From: Pseudomonadota bacterium
Lineage (GTDB): Bacteria; Desulfobacterota; Desulfarculia; Desulfarculales; Desulfarculaceae
Direction of reading: 5' to 3'
Assembly (NCBI GenBank): GCA_018896025.1
Contig: JAHIND010000009.1
Coordinates: 52,848-116,847, forward strand
DNA: 64,000 nucleotides
Shown here: positions 8,026 through 16,020 of the stretch, piece by piece
How positions within the stretch are numbered: position 1 is the stretch's first letter
Layout: each line of letters starts with the position of its first letter
Notes under the pieces: generated by a model
The model's input: only the letters and a program-made list of their open reading frames with translations
Database searches by the model: none
Told to the model about the DNA's origin: nothing
Made by a program: the position numbers and the translations under genes

Positions 8026-8997
8026 CTAGTCGCTGGAAGGCAGGGAATCCAGCCAGCGGCGCGCCTGCTTTACTTGCCCACAGTCGCCCGCCTCGCAATG
8101 GGGGTCCGCGTCCAGGCTGCCCTGGGGCCAGGGCCCTCCGGCCAGGGCCTGGTTCAAGTCGTTGGCGGTAAGCTCCATGGCCGAGGTCAGGCCGCGCTGG
8201 TCCTGGGGCGAGGGCCAACGTGCGGTGAGCACGCCGCGCACGTCCAGGTCCTGGTCCCGCCAGTCCAGCCAGGCCACGTAAAGAGGCCGGGCGCTGTGCC
8301 CCAAGGCCCAGCCCAGAGCGTTGCCAGCCCAATGGTCCGGGCGTTTGAGGCGTCCGGAGAGCCAAAACACGTAAGGCAGACGGCGCACCTCTTTCTGGTG
8401 AGCCTGCATGGCCTGCTCCAGCACCTCCCGGCCCACGGAGCGGCCATAGACCTTGGCCATGACCCGTTGCCACAGGGCCAGGCCCGGCTGCCAGTCCAGG
8501 GGCGCCAGCCACAGCCACTCGCCCTGGGGGCGCGCCAGCAGCCAGCAGTCCAGGCCCCACTCGAACTGCTTGTGGGCCAACATGGTCTGGGAGTAGGGCC
8601 CGCCGGTGAAGGCGTTTACCAGGTCGCGGTGGGTGCGGATGTCCAAAAGGGCGTGGGAGAGCCAGCCCAGGGCAAAGGCCCATTCGCCGGGATTTTGGGC
8701 CAAGGCCAGCATGCCCTGGGTCACCTGCCAGGGGTGGACCAGGTGCACCGCGAAGGCCAGGTTGCTCTCGGCGCCGGGATAGTAGCCCGCGTCGTGGGCG
8801 ATGGCCCCGGCCAAGAACACCGGCCACAGCCTATCCCGTTGGGCCTGGGTGTGCCCCAGGCGGATGGACAGTGTGGGCCAAAGCTTTTGGCAAAAGGTGA
8901 AGTGGCTGAACGGCCCCACCGCCCCGACGGGAGCGGCCGGGGCCAGCAGGGCCAAGAGCAGCAGCAGGGCGGGAAGTCTACGCGCGATCCAAGACAA
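8026..8997 (-). CDS. zinc-dependent phospholipase C-like protein, exported
   Basis: The 323-aa protein has a strong signal peptide (about 26 residues, ending VGA) and then His-rich helices: SHFTF, AGAIAHDAGYYPG, HLVHPWQ and GWLSHALLDIRTHRD. This spacing of His and Asp matches the zinc-dependent phospholipase C / S1-P1-like fold (PF00882 group). The start is TTG at 8997, chosen because it gives an intact signal peptide; the gene overlaps the end of rlmD by 20 bases. A substrate, whether phospholipid or not, cannot be assigned. Confidence 0.75.
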   Translation of the reverse strand: MSWIARRLPALLLLLALLAPAAPVGAVGPFSHFTFCQKLWPTLSIRLGHTQAQRDRLWPVFLAGAIAHDAGYYPGAESNLAFAVHLVHPWQVTQGMLALAQNPGEWAFALGWLSHALLDIRTHRDLVNAFTGGPYSQTMLAHKQFEWGLDCWLLARPQGEWLWLAPLDWQPGLALWQRVMAKVYGRSVGREVLEQAMQAHQKEVRRLPYVFWLSGRLKRPDHWAGNALGWALGHSARPLYVAWLDWRDQDLDVRGVLTARWPSPQDQRGLTSAMELTANDLNQALAGGPWPQGSLDADPHCEAGDCGQVKQARRWLDSLPSSD

Positions 8998-10282
8998 GTA
9001 CGGCCTCCGTGTGGCCGGTGTGGGGGAACATGTCCACCACGGCCAGGCTGTGCATGCGATACCCAGCCGCCAGCAGCACCGCCGCGTCGCGGGCCAGGGC
9101 CGCCGGGTGGCAGGAGATGTAGATGATCCTCTTGGGGGCCAGGGACACCAGGGAGGCCATGACCTCCTTGGCTCCGGCGCGGGGCGGGTCCAAAAGGGCC
9201 AGGGCGAAGCCGCGCCCCTGGGAGGCCAGCCCGGCGGCGGTCCCGGCCACCTCGGAATGGCGCAGTTCGACGCTGCCGCTCAGGCCCTCCCGCTGGGCCA
9301 AGGCCTTGGCGCTGGCGTGGCTTTCGGGATCGCCCTCCACGGCCAGCACCGCGCGGCCCTGCTTGGCCAGCGGCAGGGTGAAGTTGCCCCCGCCCGAATA
9401 AAGCTCCAACACCCCTCCCTCCGGGGCCGAGGCCGCGGCGGAAAGCACCAGGCGGATAAGCTCCCGGTTGGCTCCGAAGTTGGCCTGCACGAACTCGTTG
9501 GGATAGGCGCTCAGAGTGAGGCCGTCCTCCTGCCAGTAGTCCACCCCGGTTTCGGGCAGGCGCTCCCATGGCTCCACCAGGCCGCCCTGCTCCAGGCGGG
9601 TGGCCGCGGCCCCGGCGCCCCGGCACAGGCGGCGCAGCTCGCCCCGCCAGCGGTTGGACAAGGGGCGGCCCCGGTCCAGCCCCATGGTCACCAGGGAGCG
9701 CTCTCCTCCCCCCAAAATCTCCACATAGGCTATGTGGTCGGTGTTCATCTCGGCCAGGCCCTGGGCCAGACCGGGCAGCAGGCGGTTCACCTCGGGCGCG
9801 GCCACGGGGCAGACCTTCACCGGCACCACCCGTTTGCTGGCCGCGGCCAAAAAGCCCAGGCCTTGATCGCCCACGGTGAGGCGCACCCGGTGCCGCCATT
9901 CCCAGACCTGGGGCGAAGGCACCGTGACCAAAGGCGGCAGGTCCCCCAGGCGCGACAGGGCCCGGCGCACCCAGGCCGCCTTGGCCTCCACCTGGGCCGA
10001 GTACTCCAGATGTTGCATCTGGCAGCCTCCGCACTCCCCGAACAGGGGGCACACCGGCGTCACCCGCGCGGGGGAAGCCTCCTCCACCGCGAGCAACTCG
10101 GCCCGCCCAAAGTCGCGCTTGGCCTGGACCAGCTTGGCCCGCACCTTTTCGCCGGGCAGGGCTCCGGGCACGAAGACCACACGGCCCGAGGCTTCACGGG
10201 CCAGGCCGTCGCCGCCGGAGGCCAAGTCCTCGATGGTCAACTGCATTTCTTGGCCGGGTTGGGCAGGAGTTTCTAAGTCCAA
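8978..10282 (-). CDS. rlmD: 23S rRNA (uracil-5)-methyltransferase, RumA/RlmD type
   Basis: SAM-dependent 5-methyluridine methyltransferase with an N-terminal TRAM domain (about residues 13-70) and an iron-sulfur site, CPLFGECGGC plus a later VCPV cysteine. The methyltransferase core reads ELYSGGGNFTLPLA, then DPPRAG and ISCHPAALARD with the catalytic Cys. All four expected Fe-S cysteines are visible. At 434 aa it fits RlmD; RlmCD or TrmA relatives remain possible. The start is TTG at 10282, supported by GGAGAA 4 bases upstream, rather than the internal ATG 12 codons later. It is the first gene of the minus-strand run that reaches the left edge. Confidence 0.9.
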   Translation of the reverse strand: MDLETPAQPGQEMQLTIEDLASGGDGLAREASGRVVFVPGALPGEKVRAKLVQAKRDFGRAELLAVEEASPARVTPVCPLFGECGGCQMQHLEYSAQVEAKAAWVRRALSRLGDLPPLVTVPSPQVWEWRHRVRLTVGDQGLGFLAAASKRVVPVKVCPVAAPEVNRLLPGLAQGLAEMNTDHIAYVEILGGGERSLVTMGLDRGRPLSNRWRGELRRLCRGAGAAATRLEQGGLVEPWERLPETGVDYWQEDGLTLSAYPNEFVQANFGANRELIRLVLSAAASAPEGGVLELYSGGGNFTLPLAKQGRAVLAVEGDPESHASAKALAQREGLSGSVELRHSEVAGTAAGLASQGRGFALALLDPPRAGAKEVMASLVSLAPKRIIYISCHPAALARDAAVLLAAGYRMHSLAVVDMFPHTGHTEAVLVLDRA

Positions 10283-10369
10283 GCGGTTCTCCAGAGTATG
10301 GGTTCCATGGGGGTTTACATGCTATCTTACCGCATGAAATATTCTTACCCAGCCCCAGGGAGGTAAAGC

Positions 10370-10810
10370 GTGAGCCAAGAGGCGGTGGACAAACTCCGGA
10401 AGCGTTGCCAAGACGAGCCCTATCCCAAGCTTTTGGACATCGAGGTGCTGGAGATTGAGCCCGGCCGGGCCCGCACGGCCATGACTTTTCGGCCGGACAT
10501 GCAAAACATTTTCGGCAAGCTGCACGGCGGAGCCATCTTCTCCCTGCTGGACGAGGCCTTCCAACTGGCCTGCAACGCCCACGGCCAGGTGGCGGTGGCC
10601 CTGTCGCTGAACATCTATTATTTGGCTCCGCCGGACCAGGGGGCGCGCCTGTTCGCCGAGGCCAGGGAGGTCAACGCCACCCGCAAGACCGCCCTGTACG
10701 ATGCCGAGGTGTGGCAGGAGGATGGCAAGAAGATCGCCACTGGCCAAGCCCAGGCCTACCGGGTGGGCCACCCCCTGCCCATCGATGAAAACGGCCAGCT
10801 CACCAGTTAA
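10370..10810 (+). CDS. PaaI family thioesterase (hotdog fold)
   Basis: The 146-aa protein has the hotdog signature NIFGKLHGGAIFSLLDEAF around residues 47-65, in which HGG and the following acidic residue form the PaaI-type acyl-CoA thioesterase site. Later residues (ALSLNIYYLAP, YDAEVWQEDGKKIATG) are also family-like. It starts with GTG at 10370 behind AGGGAGGTAAAGC. It is monocistronic and divergent from rlmD. Likely hydrolyses aryl- or acyl-CoA thioesters; the substrate is not evident. Confidence 0.88.
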   Translation: MSQEAVDKLRKRCQDEPYPKLLDIEVLEIEPGRARTAMTFRPDMQNIFGKLHGGAIFSLLDEAFQLACNAHGQVAVALSLNIYYLAPPDQGARLFAEAREVNATRKTALYDAEVWQEDGKKIATGQAQAYRVGHPLPIDENGQLTS

Positions 10811-10846
10811 AGTAATTTATTAACTAATTAGCCTTACATACCGTTG

Positions 10847-11611
10847 TTATTTACGCTTTAATACGGCATCAGCCAAGGCGGCCAAGGCCTCGCCCGCCGG
10901 TCGCCGGAAAAGCAGCGTGGCCTTGGGGTCCAGGTGGGTCAGGGTCTGGTTGATGATTACCAGGTCATGACCCAGGCCCAGGGTGTAGCGGGGCAGTTCG
11001 GCCGCCGGGTTCACCGCCAGGCTGGAGCCCACCACCACCAGGGGTTGGGCTTCGCAGCACAGGTGCCGAGCCAGCTCCAAGTCACGCAGGTTCAGGTCCT
11101 GGCCAAAGGATATGGTGGCCGGTTTTAGCCTGCCCCCGCAGGAGGGGCAGGTCGGGTCCTTGTGGCCCTTGCGGAAGCGCTTAAGCACCTCGGCGGTGGG
11201 TTCGCTGAAGCGGCCGCAGTCCAGGCACCTGGTCTCGAACACGTTGCCGTGCAGCTCCACCACCGCGTTGTCCGGCACCCCGCCCGCCTGGTGCAGGCCG
11301 TCCACGTTCTGGGTGATCACCCCGGTGAGCAAGCCCGCGTCCCACAGCCGCCCCAGGGCCTTGTGCCCCTGGTTGGGGTAGGCTCCTTCAAATCCGGGAT
11401 ACCATTCCTGGTAAAAGCGCCAGTAATTGCACCTGGCCTCGGGGTCCTCCAGAAATTCTGAAAAATCCACCGGCTTGTGACGGCTCCAGATGCCCCCCGG
11501 CGAACGGTAATCGGGTATGCCGCTCTCGGTGGACATGCCCGCGCCGGTAAACACCACCAGACCGCCTCCCTGTATCACCAGGTCGGCCAGTTTTTCGATT
11601 TTTTCGTCCAT
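10847..11611 (-). CDS. cobB: NAD-dependent protein deacylase, Sir2/CobB family
   Basis: Sirtuin of 254 aa. The NAD site is FTGAGMSTESGIPDYRS (residues 21-37), the QNVDGLHQAGG motif is at 101-111, the catalytic His is His121 in ELHGN, and a zinc ribbon is formed by Cys129, Cys132, Cys155 and Cys158. It removes acetyl or other acyl groups from lysines, for example on acetyl-CoA synthetases. The ATG at 11611 was chosen over a longer frame because GGTGAGGTTC lies directly upstream and the N-terminus then fits the family. It stands alone, convergent with the thioesterase gene. Confidence 0.92.
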   Translation of the reverse strand: MDEKIEKLADLVIQGGGLVVFTGAGMSTESGIPDYRSPGGIWSRHKPVDFSEFLEDPEARCNYWRFYQEWYPGFEGAYPNQGHKALGRLWDAGLLTGVITQNVDGLHQAGGVPDNAVVELHGNVFETRCLDCGRFSEPTAEVLKRFRKGHKDPTCPSCGGRLKPATISFGQDLNLRDLELARHLCCEAQPLVVVGSSLAVNPAAELPRYTLGLGHDLVIINQTLTHLDPKATLLFRRPAGEALAALADAVLKRK

Positions 11612-11730
11612 GAACCTCACCTGCCCGGATATTTTATGAGGGTCGGGTGGCATCCAACCATGAATCAGAATTCATAGGGCCGTTAGGGAAATGTGCTCGC
11701 ATTACCAACATCCAATTGGTCCCCATCGCC

Positions 11731-11853
11731 GGCACAGCCAGCCGTCGGCAGACAAGGCGTCTGGCAAGTGAGGGCCGCAGGCGTAGCTAAAGCTACGTCA
11801 AGGCCCGAACGCAGCCAGCAACACCGCATGCCGGGCCCAAGGCTTGGGCTGCC
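11731..11853 (+). repeat. nested palindromic intergenic element, copy 1
   Basis: An imperfect nested palindrome centred on CGTAGC-TAAA-GCTACG (11782-11797). Outer arms GGGCC/GGCCC and CTGGC/GCCAG surround the core. The flanking sequence GGCACAGCCAG...CAAGGCGTC...CGCAGGCGTAG closely matches the reverse complement of the element at 18507-18635. No protein-coding frame is convincing. It sits in the divergent gap between the sirtuin and patatin genes, which otherwise holds only the patatin promoter region. Confidence 0.7.
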
Positions 11854-11976
11854 AAAGAGTTGCGACGAAGACAACGTGGGTTGGGCCAGACAGCAAGTTA
11901 CTCCACCCCTATGACAGCAACGGCACGTTGCCTGGCGCAGCCGGACACATGACCTTCATGAAATATTCGAGCTGGG

Positions 11977-12005
11977 TTGACAGCAGCATGGCCCTAGTCT
12001 AGAGA
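11977..12005 (+). promoter_or_regulatory. sigma70-like promoter of the patatin gene
   Basis: TTGACA (11977-11982), 17 bases, then TAGAGA (12000-12005). The -35 is perfect; the -10 matches at only three positions. A transcript from here would begin almost exactly at the ATG at 12013, in keeping with the absence of a Shine-Dalgarno sequence. Confidence 0.4.
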
Positions 12006-12012
12006 TGTGCCC

Positions 12013-12882
12013 ATGACTAATCAAGAAAATGCCGTAGACCTGAGGGACCTGCCCCGGCCGGTGGTAGCGGTGATGTCCTCGGGATTTTTCGGGTTCTTCG
12101 CCCACGCCGGTTTTTTGCAGGGCCTGGCCGACCTGGGGCTAACCCCGGACGCCTACGCGGGGAGCTCATCGGGGGCCCTGGTGGCCGCCTTTGCCGCGGG
12201 CGGGGCCTCTCCCCAGCGCATGCTGGAATTGTTCCGCCAACTGGGCCGCCGCGACTTCTGGGACCCGCCCTCCCCGGCCGACACCATCCGCTGGCTCCTG
12301 GGCGGCCTAAAAGGGCGCAGCGGCTACCTGGCGGGCGAGGCCTTTGAGCGTCTGCTGGGCGAGTACCTGCCCGCCACCCGCTTCGAGGACTGCCCCAAGC
12401 CCTGCCTGATGAGCGCCCTGGACCTTACCAGCGCCCGCCGGGTGGTCTTGACCAGCGGCTCTTTGCCCACGGCGGTGCGCGCTTCGGGCGCAGTGCCAGC
12501 CCTGTTCGCGGCGGTGCCCCACCAGGGCGGCCTGCTGGTGGACGGCGGACTCATCGACAAGGCCCCGCTCACCGCCTGCGCCGAGCACTTGGGTGCGGCC
12601 AGCCTGGTGGTGCACATCCTGCCCAGCTCCAGCCTGGAGCGCACTCCGGCCCAGACCCTGGCCCGCAGCCTGGCTCCCCTGCGCATCCAATCCCGATCCG
12701 TGGACGCAGCCCGCTGGCAGATGTATTTGGATCAAAAAAATGCGGTGCTGGAGCGCGGCCTGGCCCTGCGCGAGGTCGTGGCCAAGGACATGCCCCGTTG
12801 CGGACCCAAACGCATGCACCACGGCCCGGCCGCCTTTGCGGCCGCCCGTCAGAACGCCAAGAATGTCCTGGGGGCTAACTAA
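12013..12882 (+). CDS. patatin-like phospholipase family protein
   Basis: The 289-aa protein has the patatin Ser-Asp dyad. The nucleophile elbow is AGSSSGALVAA, with Ser about residue 52, and the aspartate lies in LVDGGLID near residue 178. The oxyanion region reads SSGFFGFFAHAGFL, a little unlike the usual GGG. No signal peptide is seen, so it is probably cytosolic or membrane-associated. The ATG at 12013 was preferred over GTG at 12007 because the promoter leaves almost no leader. The stop overlaps that of the convergent DUF116 gene by 4 bases. Lipid acyl hydrolase activity is inferred from the family. Confidence 0.87.
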   Translation: MTNQENAVDLRDLPRPVVAVMSSGFFGFFAHAGFLQGLADLGLTPDAYAGSSSGALVAAFAAGGASPQRMLELFRQLGRRDFWDPPSPADTIRWLLGGLKGRSGYLAGEAFERLLGEYLPATRFEDCPKPCLMSALDLTSARRVVLTSGSLPTAVRASGAVPALFAAVPHQGGLLVDGGLIDKAPLTACAEHLGAASLVVHILPSSSLERTPAQTLARSLAPLRIQSRSVDAARWQMYLDQKNAVLERGLALREVVAKDMPRCGPKRMHHGPAAFAAARQNAKNVLGAN

Positions 12883-13634
12883 GTTTTTTCAATGATGATG
12901 GGCAGGCCGAGCTTGGGGGCCTGGCCCCGTCCCAAGGCCATGCAGGAGCGCACCCGCTCCCAGTTCACCGTGCCCTGGCGGCAGTTCTGCCGGTCCATGA
13001 GCACTCCTTGCAGGGGGGCCACGGTCTTTTCCCGGGGCTCGGCGCTGGTCACCGAGGTGTAGTTGCCGCCGCGCAGGGTGTACTTGGCCAACAGCCGGTT
13101 GCGCAGATGCCAGGGGCAGGTGACCCCCAGGGCCGCGCCCGGCGCGTGGGCCTTTATCTTTTTCTTGATGAACTGGTCGCTGGGCAAAAGCCCCCGTCCC
13201 CTGAGGATGCGCGAGCTGGGCACCACGTACACCGCGGCATAGCCCAAGGCCAAGGCCTCGTCGCGCACCTGGCCCACCTGGCAGCCGGGGCAGCCGCCGG
13301 TGCATAGCAGGCCCTTGTCCGGGTCCACCTCAGCGGCGCAGTCCAGGGGCTTCAGGCAGAAGGGCAAAAAGAGCACCCGCCGGGAAAAGGGGGTGGCCGC
13401 GAAGGCCTTACGGAAGTAGCGGTTGCCCGCCCGCACCATGAGGCGCAGGTCCAGGCCGGGGCTGATGCGGTCCAACAGCCCCTGCAACAGCCAGCTATAG
13501 CGGCGGAACAGAGCCAGGGTGAGGCGAGGGCACAGCAGGCGGCCCAAAAGCAAGGGGCCCAGCACCGCCACCAGCAGGCCCACCAGGCCCAAGCCGGTCC
13601 AGGTCAGCCAGATCCATATGCCGCTTTCATTCAT
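12879..13634 (-). CDS. DUF116 family membrane-associated protein
   Basis: The 251-aa protein begins with a long hydrophobic segment (about residues 4-35), then a soluble region with a cysteine cluster: LPFCLKPLDC, CTGGCPGCQVG and VTCPWHL. This combination matches DUF116 proteins of anaerobic bacteria and archaea, whose function is unknown. The cysteines suggest metal or Fe-S binding. The ATG at 13634 precedes the membrane helix directly; a longer frame exists but lacks support. It may be the last gene of the minus-strand unit running from 15908, separated from the thioesterase by about 80 bases. Confidence 0.75.
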   Translation of the reverse strand: MNESGIWIWLTWTGLGLVGLLVAVLGPLLLGRLLCPRLTLALFRRYSWLLQGLLDRISPGLDLRLMVRAGNRYFRKAFAATPFSRRVLFLPFCLKPLDCAAEVDPDKGLLCTGGCPGCQVGQVRDEALALGYAAVYVVPSSRILRGRGLLPSDQFIKKKIKAHAPGAALGVTCPWHLRNRLLAKYTLRGGNYTSVTSAEPREKTVAPLQGVLMDRQNCRQGTVNWERVRSCMALGRGQAPKLGLPIIIEKT

Positions 13635-13715
13635 GGGATGAAGTTTGCCAGAGGAACCACCTATGGACAAGGGACAGTACGGTTAATTTGCCGTGCCGCG
13701 CCGGTCCCCGCCGCC

Positions 13716-14174
13716 CTACTCCCCGTCCTCCAACTCATAGGCCTGCATGGCCAGGAGGTATTCTTCCGGCAAATCGCAGGCCCGGCCGGTGGCCGGGTTG
13801 AAGCAGGAAACCCTGGTGGTGCCTGCGGCGGCCAAGAGGTCCTCCTCGGGTAGCCACAGGGCGTAGTGGAAGCTGAAGGAGCGCCGTCCCCAATCGGCGG
13901 TGCGCAAAAACACCTGCACCAGATGGTGGTGCTGCACCGGCAACTGGTAGCGGCAGGTGTCCCGCTGCACTAGCAGGCACAGGCCCGAACCGGCGGGGGC
14001 CCACAGGCCCAGTTGGGACAGGTAGGCCATGCGCGCCTCTTCGAAATAGGTGAAGAAGCGCGAGTTGCTCACCCGGCCCAGGGGGTCCAGGTCGGAAAAG
14101 CGGGGGCGAAACTCCAGGTTGAACCTGAAGGGCTGCAAGGGATGGGGGCGCTGTCTGGTCTCTCGTGGGCTCAT
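13716..14174 (-). CDS. 4HBT/YbgC-like acyl-CoA thioesterase
   Basis: The 152-aa protein has the hotdog pattern RFSDLDPLGRVSNSRFFTYFEEAR around residues 24-47. In the 4HBT/YbgC group the motif is usually DxDxxGHVNN; here the His position is Arg, while the catalytic Asp is kept. Downstream elements (RYQLPVQ, FSFHYALW) are ordinary for the fold. It follows a 115-aa unknown gene by 25 bases. Likely hydrolyses acyl-CoA, with the substrate unknown and the His change possibly altering activity. Confidence 0.8.
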   Translation of the reverse strand: MSPRETRQRPHPLQPFRFNLEFRPRFSDLDPLGRVSNSRFFTYFEEARMAYLSQLGLWAPAGSGLCLLVQRDTCRYQLPVQHHHLVQVFLRTADWGRRSFSFHYALWLPEEDLLAAAGTTRVSCFNPATGRACDLPEEYLLAMQAYELEDGE

Positions 14175-14199
14175 GGCTCCCTGTTCTGTCTGGGGCGGA

Positions 14200-14547
14200 T
14201 CAGTCCTTGCTGCGTCGGCGGGACAAGCTCACCACCTTGCCGCCGCCCTTGTCCCGCGGCGCGGCGCCGTCAGGCTCGGGCTCCGGTTCTTCCACCACCG
14301 GCAGGGCGGGCTGGGGCGGGGCCAGGCGTTCCAGGCGCACCGGATCGCCGCCCATGGTGAAGTCCCCGCCCTCTATATATTCTTCCCGCAGGATCCAGGT
14401 TACTTCCTGGGCCGGAGGATGCAAAATCAGCATGCGGATTTGCCACCAGCCTGGTTTGCGGTCGGCCAGTATCTCCTCCACCCTGGCGTAGGCCACCGGC
14501 TCCTTTTTACGATAGATAAGTACGATGTCGCCGGTCTGGGTATCCAC
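14200..14547 (-). CDS. hypothetical protein with Pro/acidic tail (115 aa)
   Basis: I do not recognise a family. The N-terminal 70 residues are compact and beta-like (TGDIVLIYRKKEPVAYARVE, then WWQIRMLIL), and the remainder is Pro/Glu-rich ending in a basic RRRSKD tail. No signal peptide or membrane helix. The start is GTG at 14547 behind AGGAAAGGAACC. It lies between the PfkB kinase and thioesterase genes on the same strand with short gaps, which suggests co-transcription and no more. Confidence 0.6.
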   Translation of the reverse strand: MDTQTGDIVLIYRKKEPVAYARVEEILADRKPGWWQIRMLILHPPAQEVTWILREEYIEGGDFTMGGDPVRLERLAPPQPALPVVEEPEPEPDGAAPRDKGGGKVVSLSRRRSKD

Positions 14548-14600
14548 GGGCGCGGTTCCTTTCCTGTTCGTCTAGTATGCTGGCTCCGGGCCGCCCGCTG

Positions 14601-15536
14601 TCAAGCCGCCGTGCCGCCCAGGGTTTCCAAACGCTGGGCGAACTGGGCCTGGTCCACTTCATATTCCTGGGTGCCGTAGCAGGCCACGGCATAAGAGGCC
14701 AACACCGCGCCCCACAGGCAGGCCTGGGCCAGGTCCCTGCCCATGGCCAAAGCCTTGAGCAGGCCAGCGCGGTAGGCGTCGCCCGCGCCGGTGGGGTCCA
14801 GCACCTGGCTGGCTGGGCAGGCGGGGATATCGGTGCGGTCCGGGCCGCGCCACAATACCGAGCCCTCCTCGCCTTTAGTGGTGATAAGAGCCTCCACCTT
14901 GCTCAATATCTGGCTGAGCTTGAGGCCGGTCATGCGCTGGATCAGCTCCAGCTCGTAGTCGTTGCTGACGAGAATCTTGGCCCCAGTGAAAGCCTTGGTC
15001 AGAGCAGGGCCCTGCCAGATGTTGAGCGACTGGCCGGGGTCGAAGATATAGGGAATCCCCCGGCGGCGGAACTGGGAGGGCAGCTCGGTCATGTCTTCCA
15101 GGTTGCCGGGAGCCACGATGGCCAGGGAGGCGTCGGGCTTCATATCTTCCACCGCGCACTGGCAGGGAAAATTCATGGCGCCGGGGTTGAAACCGGTGAT
15201 TTGGTTGTCCGACTTGTCGGTGGTGATGAAGGCCCCGGCGGTGAATTCTTCCTCCACGTGGCGCACCTGGCTGGTGTCCACGCCGTGGCTGTCCATCCAC
15301 TCCAGATAGCGAGCCCCGTCGCGCCCCAAGCAGCCCAGCAGCACCGGGCGCTCGCCCAGTTGGGCCAGGCCGTAAGCGATGTTGCCGGCGGTGCCGCCCA
15401 GCTTTTCCTGCAAGCCGTTGACGTTGAAGCATACGTTGAGCACGTGGATCTTGTCGGGCAGGATGTGATCGGCAAAGCGCCCTTCGAAATTCATGATGCG
15501 GTCGTAGGCCATGGAGCCCGACACGTAGATGCGCAC
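14601..15536 (-). CDS. PfkB family kinase (adenosine/ribokinase-like)
   Basis: The 311-aa protein has both PfkB signatures: GGTAGNIAYGLAQLG (around residues 47-61) and the C-terminal DPTGAGDAYRAGLL with the catalytic Asp. Overall spacing resembles bacterial adenosine-kinase-like members, and a lid region is present (NVNGLQEKLGG). It would phosphorylate a sugar or nucleoside with ATP in the cytosol. The GTG start at 15536 follows AGGAG with an 8-base spacer. It is the second gene of a unit driven by the promoter at 15954-15982. Adenosine is the most likely substrate but is not proven. Confidence 0.85.
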   Translation of the reverse strand: MRIYVSGSMAYDRIMNFEGRFADHILPDKIHVLNVCFNVNGLQEKLGGTAGNIAYGLAQLGERPVLLGCLGRDGARYLEWMDSHGVDTSQVRHVEEEFTAGAFITTDKSDNQITGFNPGAMNFPCQCAVEDMKPDASLAIVAPGNLEDMTELPSQFRRRGIPYIFDPGQSLNIWQGPALTKAFTGAKILVSNDYELELIQRMTGLKLSQILSKVEALITTKGEEGSVLWRGPDRTDIPACPASQVLDPTGAGDAYRAGLLKALAMGRDLAQACLWGAVLASYAVACYGTQEYEVDQAQFAQRLETLGGTAA

Positions 15537-15548
15537 TAAACTGTCTCC

Positions 15549-15908
15549 TTATGCTCGCGAAAAAACGCTGGGTTTATCCAGGGCGGCCAACAGGCGCTCC
15601 ACCCAGGCCCTGGCTTCATCCAAGGCTTGGGGAGATGAGGGCTCGGGGCAGGCCTCCTCGCTGAGGTCCAGGCTGAAACATTCGGTCCGAGCCACCCGGC
15701 ACACGGTCCAGCCGGGCATTCCCGGCGGCACGTGGGGGCGTTCGTTGATCCGGTACAGGCTGAAGCACTCCGCGTCGCAACGCGCGCTGTAGCTGCGCCC
15801 GTAGACCTGCACCAGAATCACCCGGCCCAACAGGCCGCGCCTAGTGAACTCGCGCTGTACCAGATCGAACAGGTCTTGCCCTCGCTCGTCTTTCCCGTGT
15901 ACGGCCAT
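15549..15908 (-). CDS. hypothetical protein (119 aa)
   Basis: A soluble protein of unknown family. It contains FDLVQREFTRRGLLGRV near the N-terminus, three cysteines in a central region with duplicated ECFSL pentapeptides about 27 residues apart, and a helical C-terminus. The ATG follows GGGAGG with a short spacer, and a good sigma70-type promoter lies about 45 bases upstream. It is the first gene before the PfkB kinase, 12 bases apart. No function can be proposed. Confidence 0.6.
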   Translation of the reverse strand: MAVHGKDERGQDLFDLVQREFTRRGLLGRVILVQVYGRSYSARCDAECFSLYRINERPHVPPGMPGWTVCRVARTECFSLDLSEEACPEPSSPQALDEARAWVERLLAALDKPSVFSRA

Positions 15909-15953
15909 AAGCCCTCCCAGCGGTGATGGGCTGAAATGCCGCGTAGTTATGCA

Positions 15954-15982
15954 ATATTAGAACCCCCGGCCCCGCCTGTCAA
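15954..15982 (-). promoter_or_regulatory. sigma70-like promoter for the 119-aa/PfkB unit
   Basis: On the minus strand TTGACA (15982-15977), a 17-base GC-rich spacer and TAATAT (15959-15954). Perfect -35, and a -10 with four matches. The leader to the ATG at 15908 is about 40 bases. Confidence 0.6.
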
Positions 15983-16020
15983 GACGAGGCGCGGGGGCTC
16001 TGGGTAGCTTATGGAATGCC

